Assembly: GCF_040253615.1 (NCBI RefSeq)
Contig: NZ_JBEJGY010000004.1
Location: forward strand, 2,046,001-2,110,000
Direction: 5' to 3'
Origin: Streptomyces sp. Edi4
GTDB lineage: Bacteria; Actinomycetota; Actinomycetes; Streptomycetales; Streptomycetaceae
Length of the DNA stretch: 64,000 nt
Both the position numbers and the translations under genes were made by a program. Positions 1 to 7,789 of this stretch are shown here, piece after piece; within the stretch, counting starts at the first letter, position 1; each line of letters starts with the position of its first letter. The notes under the pieces were generated by a model. That model made no database searches. It had not been told where the DNA came from and worked only from the letters and a program-made list of their open reading frames with translations.

Positions 1-294
1 ACCGCCGCCGCGCGGGCCGTGCCCGGGCTGCGGGAGCGGCTGCTGTGGCAGGAGGTGCGCACCCCGGTGCGGGTGGCGGAGGCGACCGGCGCGGAGGGTG
101 GTTCGGTGCCCGCGCCCTCGCTGGCCGGCGCCCGCGCCGCGCTGCTGCACCCCGCCAACTCCACGGCCCTGCCGGGCCTGCACCTGGCCGGTGGCTGGGC
201 GCACCCCGGCGGCGGGCTCGCGCACGCCGGGATGTCGGGCGCGCTGGTGGCCGGCCTGATCGTCGAGGGGGAGGACTTCCGGGGCTCCCAGTGA
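1..294 (+). CDS. CrtI-like FAD-dependent oxidoreductase, C-terminal end (5' truncated by window)
   Basis: Only the last 97 or so residues are inside the window. They carry the C-terminal signature of the phytoene desaturase/CrtI flavoprotein family: a segment like HPANSTALPGLHLAGGWAHP, followed by GGGLAHAGMSGALVAGLI, which in the family forms part of the FAD site. The frame is open from base 1 to a TGA at 292-294. Family members desaturate or isomerise carotenoid-type substrates or act as generic amine or ketone oxidoreductases, and the substrate cannot be read from this fragment. The next gene is convergent. The family is fairly certain and the function is not. Confidence 0.8.
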   Translation, partial: TAAARAVPGLRERLLWQEVRTPVRVAEATGAEGGSVPAPSLAGARAALLHPANSTALPGLHLAGGWAHPGGGLAHAGMSGALVAGLIVEGEDFRGSQ

Positions 295-330
295 GCCCCG
301 GCTTTCGCCCCCGAGCCGTGGGGAGCCGGG

Positions 331-1275
331 CTAGTACCGGTAGTTCTGCTGCTGCTCGAGCCGGTAGGACGCATCCGGGTGGACCGGGGGCGCGTCCGGG
401 GGGACCTGGGCGTTCGGGTGGACCGGAGCGTTCGGGTCGTACGGCTGGTTCAGGTGGTGGGGGTCGTACGGCTGCTGGGGCTGCTGCTCGTAGGGGGCGT
501 ACGCCTGCTCACCCTCGCGCTGCTGAGGCACCCAGACGCCGCCGGGCGGGGTGTCCGTGCCGTACTGCGCGGCCGACGGGTCGGCGTAGGGCTGCTGCCG
601 GCCGCCGAAGCTGTCGTAGGCGTCGTGGTTGTCGTGGCCGCCGTAGGAGCCGCCGCCGCTGCCGATGTACGGGTCGGAGTAGGCGGCGTACTGCTGCCGG
701 TCCGCGCCGTTCTCGTCGTACTGCGGGGCGTAGGGGTCGGCGTAGGGCTGCTGCGGGTCGTACGCGCCGTAGGGGGCGTGCGCCGGCGCTTCGGGGTGCT
801 GGGCGGGGGTGTAGATGCCGTACTGGCCGGTCTCGTCGGGCAGGGGCTGCGGCTCGTAGACCGCGTCGCCGTGGGGCGCCTGGCCCTCGTGGTCAGGGGC
901 GAGGGGGGCGGCGGCGTCCGTCTCGCCCGCGCCCTCGTACTGGAGGTCGCTGACCTCCAGGACCGGCTCCGCCGGGCGCGCGCCCTTGCGGGCGGCCCTG
1001 CGACGGCGGCTCGCGCCCGGCCTGCCGCCCAGCGCCCAGCCCGTCGAGAAGCCCTTGCGGAAGGAGAGCGTGACGTACGTCTGGCCGACGGCGAAGGTGA
1101 GCACGCCCAGGACGATCACGAGGACCGACGACAGCAGGACGCCGAGGACCACGCCGAGGAATCCGGTGAAGGCCAGCAGCCGCCAGCGCAGGCGCGCCTT
1201 GTACTGGAGCAGCACCTCCCCCAGCAGCCACAGCGCGACGATCGCGAACGCGATGTAGAGGACCGTCCAGCCCAT
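331..1275 (-). CDS. Membrane protein with Tyr/Gln/Pro-rich cytosolic tail
   Basis: A 314-residue protein of unknown function. The N-terminus has two hydrophobic segments (about residues 3-20 and 27-60) joined by a basic stretch. Next come an Arg/Lys-rich patch and a long low-complexity tail, from about residue 120 to the end, full of PYADPY, QQPY and YDPN-like motifs. It ends close to QQNYRY. The ATG at 1275 was chosen because it starts directly on the first hydrophobic segment. The open frame extends further upstream, but with shadow-like sequence that runs into metF. The gene lies 61 bp below metF on the same strand, so it may be co-transcribed. I do not recognise a named family. A Tyr-rich tail could support self-association, which is inference. 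Confidence 0.72.
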   Translation of the reverse strand: MGWTVLYIAFAIVALWLLGEVLLQYKARLRWRLLAFTGFLGVVLGVLLSSVLVIVLGVLTFAVGQTYVTLSFRKGFSTGWALGGRPGASRRRRAARKGARPAEPVLEVSDLQYEGAGETDAAAPLAPDHEGQAPHGDAVYEPQPLPDETGQYGIYTPAQHPEAPAHAPYGAYDPQQPYADPYAPQYDENGADRQQYAAYSDPYIGSGGGSYGGHDNHDAYDSFGGRQQPYADPSAAQYGTDTPPGGVWVPQQREGEQAYAPYEQQPQQPYDPHHLNQPYDPNAPVHPNAQVPPDAPPVHPDASYRLEQQQNYRY

Positions 1276-1336
1276 GTACGCCCCTCTTCTCCTGCCCCGG
1301 GTGCGGCTGTCCCCCGACCCGGGTACCGGTTTCCGG

Positions 1337-2254
1337 CTACGCCTGCTGGTGCAGGCCGAGATTCTCGTAGATTTCGAGCGTCGCCGTGGAGTTGTTGAGG
1401 GTAATGAAGTGCAACCCGGGTACGCCATCGGCGAGCAGCCGCGAGCAGAACTCGGTGGCGAACTCGATGCCCATGGAGCGTACAGCGGCCGGGTCGTCCT
1501 TGGCCGCCAGCATCCGGTCCCGAAGGGCGTCCGGGAAGACCGCGGTGCTCAGTTGGGGCAGACGCTCCAACTGCTTCACACTGGTCACGGGCATGACCTC
1601 GGGGATGATCGGGGTCTCGCAGCCGGCCGCCGCGACCCGGTCGCGCAGCCGTGCGTAGTTCGCCGGCTCGAAGAACATCTGCGTGATGGCGTAATCGGCG
1701 CCGGCGCGGCACTTGTCCACGAAGTTGCGGATGTCGGAGTCCCAGTCGGTGGAGCGGGGGTGCATCTCGGGGAAGGCCGCGACGCCGACGCAGAAGTCGC
1801 CCGACTCCCGGATGAGCGAGACCAGTTCGGCCGCGTACGTCACACCTTGGGGGTGTTTGACCCACTCGCCCATGGGGTCACCCTTCGGGTCGCCGCGCAC
1901 CGCGAGGATGTTGCGGATCCCCGCGTCGGCGTACTGGCCCACCGTGTGGCGCAGTTCGGCGATCGAGTGCCCGACGGCGGTGAGGTGGGCGACCGGCGTA
2001 AGGGTGGTGTCCTCGGTGATCTGCTGGGTGGCCTCGACGGTTCCGGTACGGGTGGTGCCGCCGGCCCCGTACGTCACGGAGACGAAGTCGGGGGCGACCG
2101 CCTCGACCCGGCGCAGCGCGTTCCAGAGGTTCCGCTCACCCTTCTCGGTCTTGGGCGCGTAGAACTCGAAGGAGTAGGTGGTCTCGCCGGTAGCGAGCAT
2201 GTCGCGCACGGTTCGCGCGCGATCAGTCCTGGTGGAAGCTGTGCCAAGGGCCAT
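1337..2254 (-). CDS. metF: 5,10-methylenetetrahydrofolate reductase
   Basis: A 305-residue flavoprotein of normal length for MetF. It reduces 5,10-methylene-THF to 5-methyl-THF, the methyl donor for methionine synthase. Visible family motifs are [15 protein letters not shown] near the N-terminus (strand 1 of the TIM barrel with its catalytic Glu), the SVTYGAGG segment (about residue 60), [13 protein letters not shown] (about residue 115, flavin and folate contacts) and [11 protein letters not shown] (about residue 185). The start is ATG at 2254. It lies downstream of thiE on the same strand with a 162-bp gap that contains repeated TGTC motifs and a possible promoter, so it is probably expressed independently. 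Cytosolic. The assignment is secure. Confidence 0.96.
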   Translation of the reverse strand: MALGTASTRTDRARTVRDMLATGETTYSFEFYAPKTEKGERNLWNALRRVEAVAPDFVSVTYGAGGTTRTGTVEATQQITEDTTLTPVAHLTAVGHSIAELRHTVGQYADAGIRNILAVRGDPKGDPMGEWVKHPQGVTYAAELVSLIRESGDFCVGVAAFPEMHPRSTDWDSDIRNFVDKCRAGADYAITQMFFEPANYARLRDRVAAAGCETPIIPEVMPVTSVKQLERLPQLSTAVFPDALRDRMLAAKDDPAAVRSMGIEFATEFCSRLLADGVPGLHFITLNNSTATLEIYENLGLHQQA

Positions 2255-2302
2255 ACTGGCAGGTTAGCCAGGGGTGGACTGCCCCCCAAGAGAAGAGGGG
2301 TA

Positions 2303-2332
2303 AATTGTCCACATTGTCGGATTACTGTCCAC
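2303..2332 (-). promoter_or_regulatory. Candidate metF promoter/operator region with three TGTC repeats
   Basis: On the minus strand, TGGACA is followed 17 bp later by ACAATT, which resembles a -35/-10 pair about 50 bp before the metF start. The same stretch has three direct TGTC boxes on the plus strand at 2306-2309, 2315-2318 and 2326-2329, spaced 9 and 11 bp. The repeats could be operator half-sites. No known regulator motif is matched with confidence. Confidence 0.35.
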
Positions 2333-2416
2333 TCCTCGGACAGAAGCCGTTCACGCGCGGCGGCGCGGGCTCCCCTTCCGGACTGCTTCCGGGCGCCGCT
2401 TCGGGGGTGCGCTTGG

Positions 2417-3067
2417 CTATCGGATCCGCTCCCTGACGCGCTTGGCCAGGTCCGCGGCGGCGGCGGCCGGGTCGTCGGCCTCGGTGATCGCCCGTACGAC
2501 GACGACACGGTCCGCGCCCGCGTCAAGGACCTGCTCCAGGTTGCCCGCGTCGATGCCGCCGATGGCGAACCAGGGCCGGGCGGTGCGGAGCGAGGCGGTG
2601 TGGCGCACCAGGTCGAGACCGGGGGCGTGGCGGCCCGGCTTGGTCGGGGTGGGCCAGCACGGGCCGGTGCAGAAGTAGTCGACGCCCGGCTGGGACGCGG
2701 CCGCGGCGGCCTCCGCTCCGGCGTGTGTGGAGCGGCCGATCAGCACCGCGTCGCCCAGGATGGCCCGGGCGGCGGGCACCGGCAGGTCGCCCTGGCCCAA
2801 GTGCAGCACGTCGGCGCCGATGGCGTGCGCGACGTCGGCCCGGTCGTTCACCGAGAGCAGTTTGCCGTGCCGGCGGCACGCGTCCGCGAACACGGCCAGG
2901 TGGTCCAGCTCCTCGGCGGCCTCCATGCCCTTGTCCCGCAGCTGCACGATGTCCACGCCGGACGACAGCACGGCGTCAAGGAACTCGGGCAGGTCGCCCT
3001 GGCGCCTGCGCGCGTCGGTGCACAGGTAGAGCCGGGCGTCGGCAAGCTGCTCGCGGGCCGTGGGCAT
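2417..3067 (-). CDS. thiE: Thiamine-phosphate synthase
   Basis: A 216-residue TIM-barrel enzyme that couples HMP-pyrophosphate with the thiazole phosphate to give thiamine monophosphate. Family motifs are visible: DIVQLRDKG (about residue 35, phosphate and HMP contacts), [11 protein letters not shown] (about 68), [11 protein letters not shown] (about 85), LIGRSTH (about 105), [14 protein letters not shown] (about 130) and [11 protein letters not shown] (about 160). ATG at 3067 was chosen because the family starts just before the first beta strand. The open frame continues upstream into unrelated sequence. It sits apart from the thiOSG operon and has no TPP riboswitch of its own in the 110-bp gap upstream. 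That gap does hold a 12-bp hairpin. Confidence 0.95.
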   Translation of the reverse strand: MPTAREQLADARLYLCTDARRRQGDLPEFLDAVLSSGVDIVQLRDKGMEAAEELDHLAVFADACRRHGKLLSVNDRADVAHAIGADVLHLGQGDLPVPAARAILGDAVLIGRSTHAGAEAAAAASQPGVDYFCTGPCWPTPTKPGRHAPGLDLVRHTASLRTARPWFAIGGIDAGNLEQVLDAGADRVVVVRAITEADDPAAAAADLAKRVRERIR

Positions 3068-3104
3068 GGAAGGTCCCCCGTTGTGTTCGTCCTCGGCCGG
3101 GCCG

Positions 3105-3143
3105 CGCGGTGTACGGGCCGGCTGGACCGGACCGTACACCGCG
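3105..3143 (-). terminator. 12-bp hairpin between the Rv2175c-like gene and thiE
   Basis: A perfect inverted repeat (3105-3116 with 3132-3143, 15-nt loop) lies between the stop of the upstream gene and the thiE start. There is no T-run. It may be a factor-dependent or stem-only terminator of the upstream gene, or a leader structure of thiE. Confidence 0.5.
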
Positions 3144-3177
3144 GGCTCGCCGGCGTTCGTGGGTGGGCTCGCCCGGC

Positions 3178-3543
3178 TCAGAGAGCGAGCGCCTGGGCGC
3201 GGCGCTTCACCTCCGTGCCGCGGTTCTCGCTGAGGGCCTGCGCGGGGGTGCCGGGCAGGGACGGGTCGGGAGTGAACAGCCACTCCAGCATCTCCTCGTC
3301 GGAGAAACCGTCGTCCCTCAGGAGCGTCAGCGTTCCGGTCAGGCCCTTGACCACCTTGTCGTTGTCGATGAAGGCGGCCGGAACTTGCAGGGTCCTGTTC
3401 TCACCTCGGCGTACGGCGATGAGCTGGCCCTCCTTGACCAGCTGCCGTACGCGCGTCACCTCCACGTCCAGCATCTCCGCGATGTCGGGGAGGTGCAGCC
3501 AGGCGGGGACGAGAGCATCAATCTTTGCGTCAATCTCGGTCAC
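3178..3543 (-). CDS. Rv2175c-family DNA-binding protein
   Basis: A 121-residue protein starting at GTG 3543. The N-terminal half is a winged-helix/excisionase-type HTH ([21 protein letters not shown], about residues 14-34) followed by a beta wing ([17 protein letters not shown]). The C-terminal half (about 60-115) matches the Rv2175c C-terminal domain, including [20 protein letters not shown]. In M. tuberculosis Rv2175c sits beside pknL and is a PknL substrate whose phosphorylation weakens DNA binding. A Ser/Thr kinase gene lies about 4 kb away here, which keeps the association. The DNA target is unknown. Confidence 0.88.
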   Translation of the reverse strand: MTEIDAKIDALVPAWLHLPDIAEMLDVEVTRVRQLVKEGQLIAVRRGENRTLQVPAAFIDNDKVVKGLTGTLTLLRDDGFSDEEMLEWLFTPDPSLPGTPAQALSENRGTEVKRRAQALAL

Positions 3544-3648
3544 GGGACAAGCGTGCCACCTCCGACTGACACCCGGTACCGGGGTGCCCCCTCGGGTGCG
3601 TCCGCGCCCACCCTGTCGGGCACTTCCCACGCCCCTGGCGGGGTCCGC

Positions 3649-3749
3649 GTGCCGGCCCACATGCGCATGGTCAGCCCGTCCGCCCCTGGCAAGGGGACGA
3701 TGCCGGCCCGCATCCGCATACCCAGCCCGTCCGGCGATTGAGGACGAGC
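3649..3749 (+). repeat. 101-bp direct repeat, copy 1 (repeat island A)
   Basis: This copy and the one at 3850-3950 match at 97 of 101 positions by eye. It begins with GTGCCGGCCCACATG and ends with TTGAGGACGAG. It belongs to the modular intergenic repeat family also found near 24.0, 31.4 and 41.9 kb. Confidence 0.9.
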
Positions 3750-3849
3750 GCCCTTCAGGCGCGAACGGGGTCTGGGGCGGAGCCCCAGGGACCCTGGCTG
3801 CGGACGGTGGTCGCTCCTCGCGCAGTTCCCCGCGCCCCTGACGGGGCTG

Positions 3850-3950
3850 GTGCCGGCCCACATGCGCATCCTCAGCCCGTCCGCCCCTGGCAAGGGGACG
3901 ATGCCGGCCCGCATCCGCATGCCCAGCCCGTCCGGCGTTTGAGGACGAGC
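3850..3950 (+). repeat. 101-bp direct repeat, copy 2 (repeat island A)
   Basis: Second copy of the 101-bp unit, period 201 bp. Here the TTGAGGACGAG box is not followed by the TTCA-loop hairpin, so this copy looks truncated on its right side. Confidence 0.9.
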
Positions 3951-3971
3951 CGGGGCCCACCCTTGTCGGCC

Positions 3972-5195
3972 TTACGTGCGGGTCGTGGATTTCAACGGGA
4001 TGGACGGGTCCGCCACCTTCGCGGGGTCGAGGCGGGCCGCCGACTCGATCAGCTTGCGGCCCTGGGCCAGATCGCGGGGCCGGCCCACCGCGAGGACCGC
4101 CACCAGCGCCCCCTCCCGCAGCCAGCACACCGACCACGGCGTGGTCGAGGGGTCGCCCCGGCGGACCAGTTCGTCGGCGGCCCCATGGTGGCCCGCGTAC
4201 TGGACGAAGCGCCCGAACTGCTCGGACCAGAAGTACGGGACCGGGTCGTAGTCGGACGCGGCCTCGCCCACGATGTCGGCGGCGACCGTGCGCGGCCCCT
4301 GGAGCGCGTTGTCCCAGTGGTGGACGAGCAGGCGCTCGCCGAAACGCGCCGAGGGGAACGACACGCAGTCGCCGACCGCGTAGACGTCCGGCAGCGAGGT
4401 GCGCAGCCGGGCGTCCGCGGTGATCGCCCCCTCGGGGCCGACCTCGATGCCCGAGCCGGCCAGCCAGCCCGTCGCGGGCCGCGCGCCGATGCCGACGATC
4501 ACCGCGTCGGCCGCCAGCACCCGCCCGTCGGCCAGCCGCACCTCGCCCGGCCCGATGGACGCGACCCTGGCCCCGGTGAGCAGATCGGCGCCCGCCTCGG
4601 CGTACCAGTCGGCCATGGGGGCGGCGACCTCGGCGGGCAGCGCCCCGGCCAGGGGGCGGTCGGCGGCCTCCACGACGGTGACCTCGCACCCCGCCTCACG
4701 CGCTGCGGTCGCGAACTCCGCGCCGATCCAGCCCGCGCCCACGACCACGATCCGGTGCCGCTGGTCCAGGACCGGGCGAAGCCGCCGCGCGTCGTCCAGG
4801 GTGCGCAGCAGATGCACGCCGGGCACTCCCTTGGTGCCGGGCAGCGTGAGGGGTTCGGCGCCGGTGGCGATGACCAGCGTGTCGTAGCCGACCTCGCCCG
4901 CCTCGGTCACCACGCGCCGCTCGGCCGGCCGCACGCCGGTCACCTCGAGGCCCAGGCGCAGGTCCACGCCGAGCGCGTCGAAGTCGACCTCGAAGGCCGA
5001 GCCCTCGGACTTGCCGAGCAGGATCGCCTTGGACAACGGCGGCCGGTCGTAGGGCTGATGGGGTTCGGCGCCGATGAGGGTGACGGCTCCGGTGAAGCCC
5101 TGTTCGCGCAGGGCCACCGCGGTCTGCACGCCGGCCATGCCCGCGCCGACGACGACCACGTGCCGCGTCTGGGATTGCGTCTGCTGTTCGCTCAC
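3972..5195 (-). CDS. Ferredoxin/rubredoxin reductase-type FAD-NAD(P) oxidoreductase
   Basis: A 407-residue class I pyridine-nucleotide flavoprotein. An FAD-binding GxGxxG motif lies near residues 13-33 (VVVVGAGMAGVQTAVAL). The typical PYDRPPLSK loop is at about 48. A second Rossmann motif for NAD(P) is near residue 150 (IVVVGAGWIGAEFA), and the second FAD motif VYAVGDC is near 275. The C-terminal 80 residues match the reductase C-terminal domain of the putidaredoxin/ferredoxin reductase branch rather than a disulfide reductase, and no CxxxxC redox disulfide is present. It probably passes electrons from NAD(P)H to a ferredoxin serving P450s or other oxygenases, but no partner gene is adjacent. 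It is transcribed divergently from the TPP-riboswitch operon. Confidence 0.9.
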   Translation of the reverse strand: MSEQQTQSQTRHVVVVGAGMAGVQTAVALREQGFTGAVTLIGAEPHQPYDRPPLSKAILLGKSEGSAFEVDFDALGVDLRLGLEVTGVRPAERRVVTEAGEVGYDTLVIATGAEPLTLPGTKGVPGVHLLRTLDDARRLRPVLDQRHRIVVVGAGWIGAEFATAAREAGCEVTVVEAADRPLAGALPAEVAAPMADWYAEAGADLLTGARVASIGPGEVRLADGRVLAADAVIVGIGARPATGWLAGSGIEVGPEGAITADARLRTSLPDVYAVGDCVSFPSARFGERLLVHHWDNALQGPRTVAADIVGEAASDYDPVPYFWSEQFGRFVQYAGHHGAADELVRRGDPSTTPWSVCWLREGALVAVLAVGRPRDLAQGRKLIESAARLDPAKVADPSIPLKSTTRT

Positions 5196-5212
5196 CTGAT
5201 CACCATAAGCAG

Positions 5213-5227
5213 CTGACTAAACGTCAG
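5213..5227. promoter_or_regulatory. Candidate operator upstream of the flavoprotein gene
   Basis: A perfect palindrome CTGAC-TAAAC-GTCAG lies 17 bp before the start codon of the flavoprotein gene, in the divergent promoter region. The size and placement suit a TetR- or MarR-type dimer, but the regulator is not identified. Confidence 0.4.
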
Positions 5228-5335
5228 GTAGGGGGCGGGCCCCCGGCGCACACCCCCGAGCCGCCCCCCGGGCCCCCCCCGGCCCCCGGACGCTCCCTTA
5301 CTGCGCGTCGGCGGCTCGGGCTATGGTGGCTGGCG

Positions 5336-5438
5336 TAAAGCACTCGCGGGAGCCCGGACGGACCGGGCTGAGAGGGAGGCTGGGCGGCCTCCGACCGTAC
5401 GAACCTGATCCGGGTCATGCCGGCGAAGGGAGGGGCTG
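5336..5438 (+). promoter_or_regulatory. TPP riboswitch (THI element)
   Basis: The conserved aptamer landmarks occur in order: GGGCTGAGAGGGAGG (CTGAGA at 5368-5373), GAACCTGATCCGG (5401-5413) and CATGCCGGCGAAGGGAGGG (5416-5434). The 3' strand of the closing helix overlaps the purine-rich ribosome-binding stretch AAGGGAGGGG about 11 nt before the thiO ATG at 5446. This favours control of translation by sequestering the binding site when TPP is bound. It governs the thiO-thiS-thiG operon. Confidence 0.95.
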
Positions 5439-5445
5439 GACGCCC

Positions 5446-6639
5446 ATGCGTTCTGCACACAGCAGGTCCACCGACGGACCGGGGCACGGGTCCGACGTCC
5501 TCGTGATCGGGGGCGGCATCATCGGCCTCGTCACCGCCTGGCGGGCCGCGCGGCTCGGCCTCGGTGTCGTGCTCGTGGACCCCGAGCCGGGCGGCGGCGC
5601 GGCCCAGGTCGCGGCCGGGATGCTCGCCGCCGTCACCGAGCTGCACTACGGCGAGCAGACCCTGCTCGCCCTCAACGTCGAATCCGCCCGGCGCTATCCG
5701 GCCTTCGTGGCCGAGCTCGGCGAGGTCACAGGCCTGGACACCGGCTACCGGGCCTGCGGCACCCTGGCCGTGGCGCTCGACCTCGACGACCGCGCCCATC
5801 TGCGGGACCTGCACGCGCTCCAGAGCCGCTGCGGCCTGGAGTCGCAGTGGCTGTCGGGGCGCGAGTGCCGCCGCCTCGAACCCCTGCTCGCGCCGGGCGT
5901 GCGCGGCGGCCTGCGGGTGGACGGCGACCACCAGATCGACCCGCGCCGCCTGGCCCGGGCGCTGGTCGTGGCCTGCGAGAAGGCCGGCGTACGGTTCGAG
6001 CGCGCCTGGGCCCGGCGGCTCACGGTCCTGCGGGGACGGGCGGCCGGGGTGACCCTCGCCGACGGCGCCGAACTCCACGCCGACCAGGTCGTGCTCGCCG
6101 CGGGCAGCCTGAGCGGCACCCTCGACGGCGTACCGGAAGAACTGCTTCCGCCGGTACGCCCCGTGAAGGGCCAGGTCCTGCGCCTGACCGTGCCGCCCGC
6201 GTACGCGCCCTTCCTGTCCAGGACCGTACGGGCGGTGGTGCGCGGCAGCGACGTCTACCTCGTGCCGCGCGAGAACGGCGAGCTGGTCGTCGGCGCCACC
6301 AGCGAGGAGCTGGGCTGGGACACCACCGTCACCGCCGGCGGCGTCTACCAACTCCTGCGCGACGCCCACGAGTTGGTGCCCGGCATCACCGAGCTGCCCC
6401 TGACCGAGACCCGGGCGGGCCTTCGCCCCGCCTCCCCCGACAACGCGCCCCTGCTCGGACCGACCGCGCTGCCCGGCCTCGTGCTGGCCACCGGCCACTA
6501 CCGCAACGGCGTCCTGCTCACCGCCGTCACCGGCGACGTCATGGCGCACGTCCTGACCACCGGTGAACTGCCCGACGAGGCACGCCCCTTCACCCCGCGC
6601 CGTTTCACCGGCGCACCTCGGGAGCTGACGACCGCATGA
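5446..6639 (+). CDS. thiO: Glycine oxidase ThiO
   Basis: A 397-residue FAD enzyme of the D-amino-acid oxidase family. It oxidises glycine to the imine used to build the thiazole ring of thiamine. The N-terminus shows the dinucleotide motif VLVIGGGIIGLVTAWRAA (about residues 17-34). A QVAAGMLAAVTE segment follows, and near the C-terminus the family's ETRAGLRPASPDNAPLLG and TGHYRNGVLL motifs are present. ATG at 5446 was chosen because it follows the riboswitch-embedded ribosome-binding site. Longer open frames would run through the riboswitch. The stop overlaps the thiS start by 4 bp (ATGA), so translation is coupled. Confidence 0.95.
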   Translation: MRSAHSRSTDGPGHGSDVLVIGGGIIGLVTAWRAARLGLGVVLVDPEPGGGAAQVAAGMLAAVTELHYGEQTLLALNVESARRYPAFVAELGEVTGLDTGYRACGTLAVALDLDDRAHLRDLHALQSRCGLESQWLSGRECRRLEPLLAPGVRGGLRVDGDHQIDPRRLARALVVACEKAGVRFERAWARRLTVLRGRAAGVTLADGAELHADQVVLAAGSLSGTLDGVPEELLPPVRPVKGQVLRLTVPPAYAPFLSRTVRAVVRGSDVYLVPRENGELVVGATSEELGWDTTVTAGGVYQLLRDAHELVPGITELPLTETRAGLRPASPDNAPLLGPTALPGLVLATGHYRNGVLLTAVTGDVMAHVLTTGELPDEARPFTPRRFTGAPRELTTA

Positions 6640-6836
6640 CCATCTCCGTCAACGGCGAGCCCCGCCCGCTCGCCCCCGGGACCACCCTCGACGTCCTCGT
6701 GGCCACCCTCACCCCGGCCCGCTCGGGCGTCGCCGCCGCCGTCAACGAGACGGTCGTGCCGCGCGGCGCCTGGTCCGCCACCACCCTCGGCGACGGCGAC
6801 CGCGTCGAGGTCCTGACCGCCGTGCAGGGAGGCTGA
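6636..6836 (+). CDS. thiS: Sulfur carrier protein ThiS
   Basis: A 66-residue ubiquitin-like protein ending in the required Gly-Gly (VLTAVQGG). The C-terminal Gly is adenylated and turned into the thiocarboxylate that gives sulfur to the thiazole. The beta-grasp pattern is visible from the N-terminal TISVNGEPRPL strand and the GDRVEVLTAVQGG end. It sits between thiO (4-bp overlap) and thiG (3-bp gap). The activating ThiF/MoeB-type enzyme is not in this window. Confidence 0.96.
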   Translation: MTISVNGEPRPLAPGTTLDVLVATLTPARSGVAAAVNETVVPRGAWSATTLGDGDRVEVLTAVQGG

Positions 6837-7631
<795 letters not shown>

Positions 7632-7634
<3 letters not shown>

Positions 7635-7665
7635 GCACGGCTGTGAGCACGGCTGTGAGCACGCC
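7632..7665 (+). repeat. Short tandem repeat after thiG
   Basis: Nearly three copies of a 12-bp unit (GAGCACGGCTGT) directly follow the thiG stop. There are too few copies to assign a role. It lies in the gap before the kinase gene. Confidence 0.6.
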
Positions 7666-7789
7666 GGATCCGCGCGCGGCACGCCGAAACCGCCGCGCGC
7701 GGCCCGGTCCGCGTCACAGGTCGGCTTCAGTAAGGGCCCCGGGCCGCCCGCGGCGTCAGGGTGTCCTGGGGCGCTCGTAAACTCTCCCC

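Larger units (their letters stand above)
3544..3971. repeat. Intergenic modular repeat island A
   Basis: No gene is seen in these 428 bp between two minus-strand genes. The block contains two 101-bp direct repeats. Between them is a module with three parts: a TTGAGGACGAG box, a small hairpin GCGCC-CTTCA-GGCGC (3748-3762), and a second hairpin built on TGGGGC-GGA-GCCCCA (near 3772-3786). It also carries a GCGCAGTTCCCCGCGCCCC box (from 3820). ORFs through it are by-products of GC bias. Confidence 0.88.

Noticed and set aside
1274..3841. 855-codon open frame on the plus strand
   Set aside because: It is the antisense shadow of metF, thiE and the Rv2175c-like gene and runs into repeat island A. 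High third-position GC opens such frames, and no family motif is present.
3540..3920. Minus-strand ORF in island A with repeated MRMRAGIVPLPGADGL
   Set aside because: The peptide repeat comes only from the 101-bp DNA repeat. No ribosome-binding site, and no frame conservation between islands.
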